Shown here: positions 1-5,208 of the stretch, in pieces
How the letters are laid out: every line of letters begins with the position of its first letter
How positions within the stretch are numbered: the stretch's first letter is position 1
NCBI GenBank assembly: GCA_955652715.1
Contig: CATPBS010000195.1
Location: 1-6,043 of the forward strand
Direction of reading: 5' to 3'
DNA from: an uncultured Candidatus Udaeobacter sp.
Lineage (GTDB): Bacteria > Verrucomicrobiota > Verrucomicrobiia > Chthoniobacterales > UBA10450
DNA: 6,043 nt
Translations under genes and position numbers: made by a program
Notes under the pieces: model-generated
What the model was told of the DNA's origin: nothing
What the model saw: the letters and a program-made list of their open reading frames with translations, nothing else
Database searches by the model: none

Positions 1-270
1 CAATTTGGCCTCGTGGCCGAGGAGGTCGACAAGATTAATCCGGATCTCGTGACTCGCGATGCCAAAGGCGCGATCTACACTGTGCGGTACGAGGCGGTGA
101 ACGCAATGTTGCTGAATGAGTTCCTCAAAGAACACCGCGCAGTACAGGAACAACAGAAGGAAATTGACGCGCTTAAAGCACAACTCAAAGAGCAAAGGGC
201 GCTCATCCAGAAGGTCAGCGATCGGGTTGAACTAAGCAAACCTGCACTGCGAACGGTTGATAGCAATTAG
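1..270 (+). CDS. C-terminal end of an S74 (endosialidase-type) chaperone-domain protein, 5' truncated by the window
   Basis: The frame is open from the first base and ends at TAG 268-270, giving 89 visible residues. The stretch FGLVAEEV, then P-x-LV-x-RD, then YTVRYE and NAMLLNEF is the characteristic end of the Peptidase_S74 intramolecular chaperone domain found at the C-terminus of phage tail spikes and of many bacterial surface or fibre proteins. In that family the domain helps the trimer fold and then cleaves itself off. The catalytic Ser/Asp region would lie upstream and cannot be seen. Residues about 40-75 are rich in E, K, Q, A and L with heptad-like spacing and probably form a trimeric coiled coil. 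The GTG at 13 is an internal valine, not a start. Whether the full protein is a phage fibre or a chromosomal surface protein cannot be told; nothing else here looks phage-like. Confidence 0.8.
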   Translation, partial: QFGLVAEEVDKINPDLVTRDAKGAIYTVRYEAVNAMLLNEFLKEHRAVQEQQKEIDALKAQLKEQRALIQKVSDRVELSKPALRTVDSN

Positions 271-297
271 GCAGAAATTTGTAGCGCGTCTGTATCA

Positions 298-327
298 GTA
301 GGGCGGCGTTTCGCAGAAACGCCCTAC
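298..327. repeat. Imperfect hairpin, probably a dispersed palindromic repeat
   Basis: GTAGGG plus CGTTT on the left pair with AAACG plus CCCTAC on the right around a CGCAG loop, with a three-base bulge. It lies 28 bases after the S74-gene stop. It could act as a transcription end, but only AATTTC follows, so there is no clear T tract. Its form (GTAGGGCG...CCCTAC) looks more like a dispersed extragenic palindrome than a dedicated terminator. Confidence 0.5.
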
Positions 328-341
328 AATTTCATAATCAA

Positions 342-372
342 CCGTCGCGCTTCATCGCGTGACGGCTGTTTT
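342..372 (+). terminator. Possible intrinsic terminator of the S74-domain gene
   Basis: CCGTC (342-346) pairs with GACGG (361-365), and GCG (347-349) with CGC (356-358) with a two-base bulge. The stem is followed by CTGTTTT. This is a reasonable but weak Rho-independent terminator for the plus-strand gene ending at 270. Confidence 0.35.
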
Positions 373-412
373 GCGTATTAGCACTTCACCTGAACGGGAC
401 TGTTGATAGAAT

Positions 413-426
413 GGTTTGATGTTTGA
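413..426 (-). repeat. Two-unit remnant of the TCAAACM heptamer repeat
   Basis: On the minus strand this reads TCAAACATCAAACC, two phased 7-mers identical to units of the arrays at 1831-1858 and 4351-4378. It is in non-coding sequence here, so either orientation is tolerated. Confidence 0.5.
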
Positions 427-447
427 ATCCCTGGCGCTGCGCTGCGT

Positions 448-478
448 AAGAAACGTCTCGCCTGGCTAGGCGGGGACG
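448..478 (-). terminator. Terminator-like hairpin after the minus-strand phosphatase unit
   Basis: Read on the minus strand, CGTCCCCGCCT pairs with AGGCGAGACG (about nine pairs, one mismatch, one bulge) around an AGCC loop, followed directly by TTTCTT. It lies 10 bases beyond the stop at 488, the right place to end the 1278-to-488 transcription unit. Confidence 0.5.
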
Positions 479-487
479 GCGCTATTG

Positions 488-661
488 TTAATCGTGCTCG
501 TCGCTGCTTACGCGAATCATTTTCACAACAGCTTCCACTTCTACGACGCCCACGCGTTCGAAAATAACGCGTCGATCCATGACCTTCGAAATATCCCGGT
601 CTTTTTCCACAACGCGACAACCTTCAGTTCGCGCCCGAGCAATCACCTTCGGCCACTTCAA
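488..661 (-). CDS. Small hypothetical protein (57 aa) overlapping the end of the PAP2 gene
   Basis: I do not recognise this protein. The proposed TTG start (661-659) overlaps the PAP2 stop as TTGA, the arrangement expected for translational coupling, and the frame ends at TAA 490-488. The product begins MKWPKVIARARTEG and is highly charged, with alternating V/E/R/K residues (VGVVEVEAVV), which suggests a short beta-strand and helix fold without membrane segments. Composition is protein-like, whereas upstream of 661 this frame is only an antisense-looking shadow of the PAP2 gene. A GGGAG about 13 bases before the TTG is a poorly placed ribosome site. It could instead be a degraded remnant of a longer gene. 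The terminator-like hairpin just beyond its stop supports its being the last cistron. Confidence 0.45.
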   Translation of the reverse strand: MKWPKVIARARTEGCRVVEKDRDISKVMDRRVIFERVGVVEVEAVVKMIRVSSDEHD

Positions 662-1278
662 TAACGAGTTGCGGCTCCCGGATTGTGGCCTGGCCGAAGA
701 AAAAAATGGACCACTAGTAGCGCGGACAGAATTCCTAGCATCGCTCCGCAGACAACATCTGAAAGGTAATGTGCACCAATGTACATCCGCGAAAATCCGA
801 TAAGGATCGGAATAGGAAGGCAGGCGAGACCAATACGCCGGCGCACGAGCAGTAGTACACCAAAAAAAGCCATTGAAGCTGTAACGTGCCCGGATGGAAA
901 CGCATGATACTTCGTGCTGAAATGCGGGCCGCCCCAAGGAAGCTCCGATTTCACCGAGGGACGAGCACGTGGGATCGTGCGTTTAATCACAACGCCGGCA
1001 AGGCCTGCGATGGCCATTGCTACGAGGATCGACAAAAAAATGCGCATCCATTTCTTGTTACCGCGCAGCCAGGCGAATCCCAACAGGAGCAATCCAAGAG
1101 CAACATGCGAAGGCCAATCACCAAACAGGCTGACCGCTCGCATGAAATTCCGCACCGCGGGGTTTTGATGGTGCGTGATAAAATTCCACACGCTGTTGTC
1201 GAAATAAAATGCCGCCGCGATCACTATCGCAGCGATAACGATGCCGATCAGCCAATAAAAAACAGCGGCGCGTCTCAT
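658..1278 (-). CDS. PAP2-family membrane lipid phosphatase
   Basis: Predicted 206-residue integral membrane phosphatase of the type-2 phosphatidic acid phosphatase superfamily, which removes a phosphate from lipid phosphates or diphosphates (undecaprenyl diphosphate, phosphatidylglycerophosphate and similar) on the outer face of the inner membrane. All three signature motifs are intact: K-x6-RP (KRTIPRARP, residues 99-107), PSGH (128-131) and SR-x5-H-x3-D (163-174), with His131, His170 and Asp174 as the expected catalytic set. Hydrophobic segments near residues 7-25, 58-71, 79-98, 133-145, 149-162 and 175-194 fit the six-helix family. I chose the ATG at 1278 because GGGAA lies about 8 bases upstream; a TTG at 1338 would add 20 polar residues and run into the divergent gene. 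The exact substrate is unknown. Sharing a divergent start region with an ArnT-like transferase suggests polyprenyl-phosphate recycling, by inference only. Confidence 0.88.
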   Translation of the reverse strand: MRRAAVFYWLIGIVIAAIVIAAAFYFDNSVWNFITHHQNPAVRNFMRAVSLFGDWPSHVALGLLLLGFAWLRGNKKWMRIFLSILVAMAIAGLAGVVIKRTIPRARPSVKSELPWGGPHFSTKYHAFPSGHVTASMAFFGVLLLVRRRIGLACLPIPILIGFSRMYIGAHYLSDVVCGAMLGILSALLVVHFFLRPGHNPGAATRY

Positions 1279-1775
1279 AAATAAGTTCCCGTCGGTTTTG
1301 CCTGACGCTATTTTGAGTTTCGACTTGAAATCAATCAATTACGCGCTGCTGTTTTTTGGTTGCGTTCTTTTTCACATCGTTGGGACATGGAGTCTGCCGC
1401 TGATTGATCGCGACGAGCCGCGTTTCGCCGAAGCATCCCGCGAGATGATCGAGCGCGCTGATTACGTTGTTCCTTATTTCAACAATCAAGTCCGCCTCGA
1501 CAAGCCTCCCCTCGCCTATTGGGCGCAAGCTATCAGCTATTGTATCTTTGGTCAGAACGATTTCGGAGCGCGTTTCCCCTCGGCTGTGGCGGCTGCGCTA
1601 ACCGCATTCTCGATTTTCGCCTGGGGCTTTCGGTTAGGCGGAGACAAGCTTGGCTGGTGGGCGGCCATTATTTTTACGCTCTCGCTGCAAACATTTCTCC
1701 ACGCAAAAGCAGCCGTCGCCGACATGTGGCTGGTGTTGTTTGTCACATTGGCGCATTGGGCAGGATGTGAATTGA

Positions 1776-1860
1776 TTCAATGCCCAACGTCCAACGCCCA
1801 ACGCCCAATGCTGAATTCAGAGAAGGTAAATCAAACATCATGCATCAAACATCAAACATC
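1776..1860 (+). repeat. Composite heptamer repeat inserted in frame in the glycosyltransferase
   Basis: Five phased 7-mers of form YYCAAYG (1776-1810) are followed by a 20-base spacer that starts with the perfect palindrome CTGAATTCAG (1811-1820). Then come four phased 7-mers TCAAACA (1831-1858; the second is degenerate, TCATGCA) ending in TC. The encoded peptide (about residues 160-189) is hydrophilic and sits just before a tryptophan-rich membrane helix that in relatives follows directly. The same modules recur at 3694-3787 and 4351-4380. Confidence 0.75.
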
Positions 1861-2431
1861 CCTCTGGTGGTGGTTCTTGTTTTACATTTCGCTGGCCCTG
1901 GGCTTTCTCGCGAAAGGACCAATTGCATGGACACCGCTACTGACGGTCGGTGCGATAATTCTCTACGCGCGAGATTGGCGGCCGCCTCGGCGCTTCAAAT
2001 TCGTCCGTGGAATTTTACTCACGCTTGCCGTGGTCGCGCTTTGGGGAATTCCAGCGCTGATTCAAACGCACGGCGAGTTCTTTACAGTTGGAATCGGCCG
2101 GCATGTTGTCGGTCGATCGCTTGCGGCCACGGAAGGTCACGGCGCGAATTCCCTCGGTGCGTACTTGCTCCTTCTGCCGTTTTATTTTGTGACGGTCTTT
2201 GTCAGTTTTTTCCCGTGGTCGATCAAGTTGCCATGGCTGGTTCGGAGATTGTGGCGCGAGAGAAAGGCCGGGGTCGGCGATCCCGACTACAGCGGGAACA
2301 AGATCGACGCTTATCTCCTTGCGGGCATTGGAATCATTTTCGTGATCTTCACACTTGTTAAAACGAAATTGCCCCATTACACGCTGCCGGCTTTTCCCTT
2401 GCTCGCGCTCTTACTCGCGCGTCACTGGCAA

Positions 2432-2482
2432 GGAACGGCGCTTTTGCAAGCGCCGCCAATGGCGGCTGCAAGCCGCCGCTCC
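2432..2482 (+). repeat. Double-hairpin GC-rich repeat read in frame in the glycosyltransferase
   Basis: Two perfect stem-loops lie side by side: CGGCGCTT/AAGCGCCG (2436-2455, loop TTGC) and GGCGGCT/AGCCGCC (2461-2477, loop GCA). The two halves also pair imperfectly with each other from GGAACGGCG to CGCCGCTCC. It encodes roughly GTALLQAPPMAAASRRS, a low-complexity piece placed just after the conserved KLPHYTLPAFPLLALLLARHW segment, so it looks inserted rather than native. Confidence 0.6.
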
Positions 2483-2542
2483 CTGTTTGTGACAATCGCC
2501 GTCTCCGCTGCGTGTGTGTAGATCTCGATCGACCACGTATAA

Positions 2543-2881
2543 AAAAAAAAAAAAACTCGGTTTTTTCCCGCATATCAGCTCTTTCAACAATCGCGCGTCG
2601 CTTTGGAACCCAACATGCAATTTGCCTCGGTGGAGTTCGACGAGCCGAGCCTGGTCTGGTACTTTCGGTCGCGCGTGAAAGGTTTTCTTACGCCGCTCAA
2701 CAGGCGCCGCGCCGCAGAATTCATGGCCACGCCAGGTCCGCGTTTTATTATTCTGCCGACGCCTAATGCCGGGACGCTGTTCGCTAACCAACCGCCAAAC
2801 TGGAAATTTTTCCCGACCAGCGGCTTTAATATCGCAAAAGGGAAACACGTCGATCTTACACTCGTGCTGAAATCGGAGTGA
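2543..2881 (+). pseudogene. C-terminal domain of the broken ArnT-like glycosyltransferase
   Basis: This stretch is in the same reading frame as the gene upstream, separated only by the TAG at 2519 and the TAA at 2540-2542. After the A15 tract it reads TRFFPAYQLFQQSR, then FDEPSLVWYFRSR, TPLNRRRAAEFM, PGPRFIILPT, NWKFFPTSGFNIAKGK and DLTLVLKSE, ending at TGA 2879-2881. A DEPSLVWYFR segment followed by a small soluble alpha/beta domain is what I expect at the C-terminus of verrucomicrobial ArnT-like proteins, so this is the missing end of that protein rather than a separate gene. If translated alone, the first candidates are TTG 2603 or ATG 2615, with no clear ribosome site. Intact length would be about 527 codons including inserted repeats. 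Confidence 0.72.
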
Positions 2882-2889
2882 GTCGTTGC

Positions 2890-3062
2890 GTTGAAGCGCT
2901 AAAGTATTGAAGCGTTTCCTCCGTCTGTCATGTTGAGCAGAGCGAAACATCTCTGACTATGACCTTGCGGCAGATGAGCTTGCACAAATAATCAGAGATT
3001 CTTCGCTTCGCTCAGAATGACAAACAACGCATTCTCCCGCTTTAACCGTTTAACGCTTCAAC
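2890..3062. repeat. Nested inverted repeats between the glycosyltransferase and ruvA
   Basis: Inner arms 2926-2956 and 2992-3022 are 31 bases each and match at 25 of 31 positions (TGTCAT...GAGC...AGCGAA...ATCTCTGA), with a 35-base centre. Outer arms 2890-2914 and 3038-3062 are 25 bases each and match at 20 of 25 (GTTGAAGCG...TAAA...AAGCG). The element fills almost all of the 197 bases between the two genes. The TGTCAT..TGAGC..AGCGAA type of inverted repeat is a familiar dispersed, MITE-like form. Transcribed, it would form a long hairpin in the ruvA leader. Confidence 0.7.
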
Positions 3063-3078
3063 CTTTTCAACGATCCTC

Positions 3079-3690
3079 ATGATTACATTTCTCGATGGTA
3101 AACTCGTGAGCGCGTTGCCGACCCAGGCAACTATCGATGTCGGCGGAGTCGGCTATGAAGTGTTTATTCCGCTGTCGAGCTACGATAAACTGCCCGCTGC
3201 TGGCCAGCCAATTCGTATTCTTACTCATCTGGCCGTGCGCGAAGATGCGCATGTGCTTTATGGATTCATGACGCCGGCCGAGCGCGATCTTTTTCGGTTG
3301 ATCGTCAATAATGTCAGCGGCATCGGGCCGAAACTTGCGCTCGCAGTATTAAGCGGGATGAGCGTAAACAATTTCAAGGCCGCCGTGGTGAATTCCGATG
3401 TGGCCGCAATTTCAAAAATCAGCGGGCTCGGCAAAAAGACCGCAGAGAGAATCGTTCTGGAATTAAAGGATAAGTTGGGAGTAGCTGCGGCATGGGAAGC
3501 TGCGAGCGCCGCGCACGCGCCCACACCCGAACAAGAACAAGCAAACGAAGCAGTACTCGCGCTGATCGCACTCGGTTACAAACAAATCGAGGCGCATAAA
3601 GCCGTGCGCGACCTGCAGGAGAAAGGCGAAGCGAAATCAGCAGAAGAACTGCTCAAGTTCGCGCTGAAGAGAATCGCCGCCGGGCGATGA
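3079..3690 (+). CDS. ruvA: Holliday junction branch migration protein RuvA
   Basis: RuvA binds four-way DNA junctions as a tetramer and loads the RuvB motor for branch migration in recombination and repair, in the cytoplasm. The 203-residue length is typical. Domain I (1 to about 63) is the OB fold, opening with MITFLDGKLV and containing VGGVGYEV and the acidic-pin region near HLAVREDAHVLYGF. Domain II carries two helix-hairpin-helix motifs, VSGIGPKLAL (79-88) and ISGLGKKTAERI (114-125). After an Ala/Glu-rich flexible linker (about 136-152), domain III (about 153-203), with ALIALGYKQIEAHKAV, is the RuvB contact. The ATG at 3079 is the natural family start, although no good Shine-Dalgarno precedes it. 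Neither ruvB nor ruvC is adjacent in the window, and repeats lie on both sides, so it may be transcribed alone. Confidence 0.96.
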   Translation: MITFLDGKLVSALPTQATIDVGGVGYEVFIPLSSYDKLPAAGQPIRILTHLAVREDAHVLYGFMTPAERDLFRLIVNNVSGIGPKLALAVLSGMSVNNFKAAVVNSDVAAISKISGLGKKTAERIVLELKDKLGVAAAWEAASAAHAPTPEQEQANEAVLALIALGYKQIEAHKAVRDLQEKGEAKSAEELLKFALKRIAAGR

Positions 3691-3693
3691 GCA

Positions 3694-3787
3694 GCAAACA
3701 TCGAACGCTCAAAGTCCAACGCCCAATGTTCAATTCAGATGTTTACATTCGGCATTGGACGTTCGGCGTTGGGCGTTGGACGTTTGC
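3694..3787. repeat. Palindrome of ten phased heptamers just before a start codon
   Basis: The left arm 3694-3728 and right arm 3753-3787 are each 35 bases, exactly five 7-mers of the YYCAAYG type (reverse complement on the right). They match at 28 of 35 positions around a 24-base centre that starts TTCAATTCAG. The left arm plus this centre resembles 1790-1820 (TCCAACG, CCCAATG, then xTxAATTCAG). The element starts three bases after the ruvA stop and ends six bases before the ATG of the next gene, so it could be a ruvA terminator, a translation-affecting leader hairpin, or simply a mobile repeat. Confidence 0.78.
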
Positions 3788-3793
3788 TTCGTA

Positions 3794-5134
3794 ATGCAGG
3801 CGCAGGTTCAAGACGAAAGGTTGGCCGCCATTCGCGCGGCTTTCCCAAAAGAGGGCCTTTTCGCGGAAAAAGATTGGCTTCTCTCGCCAGACGCATTTCC
3901 AATCGACGAAAAATTTTCCCGTGATCTCGAGCACCTTGGTCATCGACTGTTTATTTTCCAGCGCGCCTGCAATCAGCTCTATCAACTTAGCACCAAGGGC
4001 AAGCAGCCTGACTGGATCGCGCGCTATCTCGATGCGGGTAAACCGAAAGAGCTGGTTGAATTCTCGCGCCGCAAAGAAATCCGCGATGATTTACCGCGGG
4101 TAATCCGGCCGGACTTGATCCTGACAGACGAAGGCTACGTGATTGCTGAGATCGACTCGGTCCCGGGCGGCATCGGATTAACCGCATGGCTTAACCAAAC
4201 GTATTCAACATTCGACAGCGACATCATCGGGGGCGCGGACGGAATGCTGGACGGCTTTCGAACTGTGTTGCCTAACGGTGGCGACATCGTCGTCTCACAG
4301 GAATCGGCAACCTACCGGCCGGAAATGGAGTGGCTCGCCGCCCGATTAAATCAAACCTCAAACCTCAAACCTCAAACATCTCCATGGCACGTCGTCCCCG
4401 CGGAAAATTATGAGCCGCAAGATGGGCGCGCTGTGTATCGGTTTTTCGAATTATTCGATCTGCCCAATATTCCCGGGATCGAAAACACGCTCCGCACAAA
4501 TGCACAAGGCCGGATCACCATCACGCCGCCGATCAAGCCATACCTTGAGGAGAAAATGTGGTTCGCACTTTTTTGGATGCAGCCGCTGCGCGAATTTTGG
4601 CGACGCGAACTCGGCGAGAAATATTTTATCAAGTTACAAGAGATAATTCCCTACTCATGGCTGCTTGATCCAACGCCGCTACCCCAACATGCGGTAATTC
4701 CACGACTGGAAATTCACGATTGGCGCGAGGCGGCGAAGTTCAGCCAGAAGGATCGCGAGCTTCTCTTGAAAGTCAGCGGATTTTCGCCGCTCGGCTGGGG
4801 CAGCCGCGGCATAGCACTCGGCAGCGATTTGCCGCACGCCGAATGGGAGAAAAGAATCGAGCACGCGCTCGCGACATTCCAGTCGTCACCAACGATCCTG
4901 CAGCGCTTTCACAAGGGCCGGCTGCTTGAGTACCGTTATTGGGATCCAGATTCTGGCGAGGTCAAGAGGATGAAAGGTCGAGTGCGCCTTTGTCCGTATT
5001 ATTTCGTCGAAAGCGACCGTGTAAAACTACGTGGAGCTCTCGCTACAATCGCTCCGGCAGACAAGAAATTTGTGCACGGGATGAGCGACGCTATCCTGGT
5101 GCCATCGAAATTGGGCTCCCCTAACGCGGCTTGA
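3794..5134 (+). CDS. Uncharacterised conserved protein, possibly ATP-grasp-like (446 aa)
   Basis: I recognise this only as a conserved protein of unknown function. Several stretches look like a nucleotide- and metal-binding ligase core of the ATP-grasp type: RPDLILTDEGYVIAEIDSVPGG (residues 105-126), KVSGFSPLGWGSRGI (326-340, a Lys plus glycine-rich loop), MKGRVRLCPYYFV (393-405) and GALATIAPADKKFVHGMSDAI (414-434). No signal peptide or membrane helix is evident, so it is probably cytoplasmic. ATG 3794 is preferred to TTG 3755, which lies inside the upstream palindrome and would add 13 repeat-encoded residues. The ATG has no ordinary Shine-Dalgarno because the palindrome ends six bases before it. 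Residues 186-196 (NQTSNLKPQTS) are encoded by a heptamer array and look like an insertion between MEWLAAR and WHVVPAENYE. The short distance from ruvA allows co-transcription. The ATP-grasp assignment is tentative. Confidence 0.75.
   Translation: MQAQVQDERLAAIRAAFPKEGLFAEKDWLLSPDAFPIDEKFSRDLEHLGHRLFIFQRACNQLYQLSTKGKQPDWIARYLDAGKPKELVEFSRRKEIRDDLPRVIRPDLILTDEGYVIAEIDSVPGGIGLTAWLNQTYSTFDSDIIGGADGMLDGFRTVLPNGGDIVVSQESATYRPEMEWLAARLNQTSNLKPQTSPWHVVPAENYEPQDGRAVYRFFELFDLPNIPGIENTLRTNAQGRITITPPIKPYLEEKMWFALFWMQPLREFWRRELGEKYFIKLQEIIPYSWLLDPTPLPQHAVIPRLEIHDWREAAKFSQKDRELLLKVSGFSPLGWGSRGIALGSDLPHAEWEKRIEHALATFQSSPTILQRFHKGRLLEYRYWDPDSGEVKRMKGRVRLCPYYFVESDRVKLRGALATIAPADKKFVHGMSDAILVPSKLGSPNAA
4351..4380 (+). 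repeat. Four-unit TCAAACM heptamer array inside the ATP-grasp-like gene
   Basis: Three TCAAACC units and one TCAAACA unit are perfectly phased over 28 bases and end in TC. They are preceded by TTAAA, as the array at 1831-1860 is preceded by GTAAA. Unit number, phase and ending are the same as in that array. It stays in frame and encodes NQTSNLKPQTS. Confidence 0.75.
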
Positions 5135-5208
5135 ATCCAGACCGGGTAGCGCAGGCGTCCCGCGTGTTGGCGACGTTGTCTCGGCGTCGCGTTCCACGCC
5201 GCAACTAT
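5135..5208. other. Short intergenic region between convergent genes with a weak hairpin
   Basis: These 74 bases separate the ends of two convergent genes. GCGACG (5170-5175) pairs perfectly with CGTCGC (5185-5190) across nine bases, and GGCGT/ACGCC offers an alternative stem. There is no T tract on either strand, so a shared terminator is possible but not demonstrated. The GTAGCGCAGGCGTCCCGCG start resembles GC-rich dispersed repeats. Confidence 0.3.

Larger units (their letters stand above)
1298..2521 (+). pseudogene. ArnT-like GT-C glycosyltransferase (family 39/83 type), cut short by an in-frame stop
   Basis: Polytopic membrane glycosyltransferase that, by family, moves a sugar from a polyprenyl-phosphate donor to a lipid or protein acceptor at the outer face of the inner membrane. 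The first periplasmic loop has the hallmark DRDEPRFAE (residues 37-45), with the conserved acidic pair, then DYVVPYFNN and LDKPPLAYW; near the end KLPHYTLPAFPLLALL (357-372) is the ArnT-type signature. About ten hydrophobic helices are visible. No ATG precedes these motifs, so the start must be TTG (1298, 1313 or 1325), without a good ribosome site. The frame stops at TAG 2519-2521, with a TAA at 2540, yet the C-terminal domain resumes in the same frame (see 2543-2881). Two stretches look foreign: residues about 160-189 (heptamer repeat) and 379-395 (double-hairpin repeat). Donor and acceptor are unknown. It is either a decayed gene or a sequence error. Confidence 0.8.

Noticed and set aside
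1..270. Prophage call based on the S74 domain
   Set aside because: S74 domains also occur in chromosomal surface proteins, and no other phage gene is visible in the window.
662..937. Upstream extension of the small minus-strand frame ending at 488, giving a 149-residue protein
   Set aside because: It runs out of frame over the well-supported PAP2 gene and shows no protein-like pattern there; only the part after the TTGA overlap looks coding.
1279..1338. TTG at 1338 as the start of the PAP2 gene
   Set aside because: It adds a 20-residue polar extension over the divergent gene, while the ATG at 1278 has a usable GGGAA and directly precedes the first membrane helix.
1776..1860. CRISPR array or spacer-like region
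   Set aside because: Units are 7 bases and contiguous, with no 20-50 base repeats separated by unique spacers and no cas genes.
1780..2361. 193-residue plus-strand frame inside the glycosyltransferase
   Set aside because: It is an alternative-frame shadow of the membrane protein, with cysteine- and arginine-rich composition and no motif.
2541..2555. Programmed slippage at the A15 tract as the sole explanation for the split gene
   Set aside because: The TAG at 2519 comes before the A tract and both halves are in the same frame, so slippage at the A tract alone cannot bypass it.
2411..2950. 179-residue minus-strand frame opposite the transferase end
   Set aside because: It crosses the poly-A tract and the inverted repeat, and has no recognisable domain; the plus strand here encodes the DEPSLVWYFR domain.
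3755..3793. TTG at 3755 as the start of the ATP-grasp-like gene
   Set aside because: The extra 13 residues are encoded by the right arm of the heptamer palindrome, and an ATG at 3794 begins the plausible protein.
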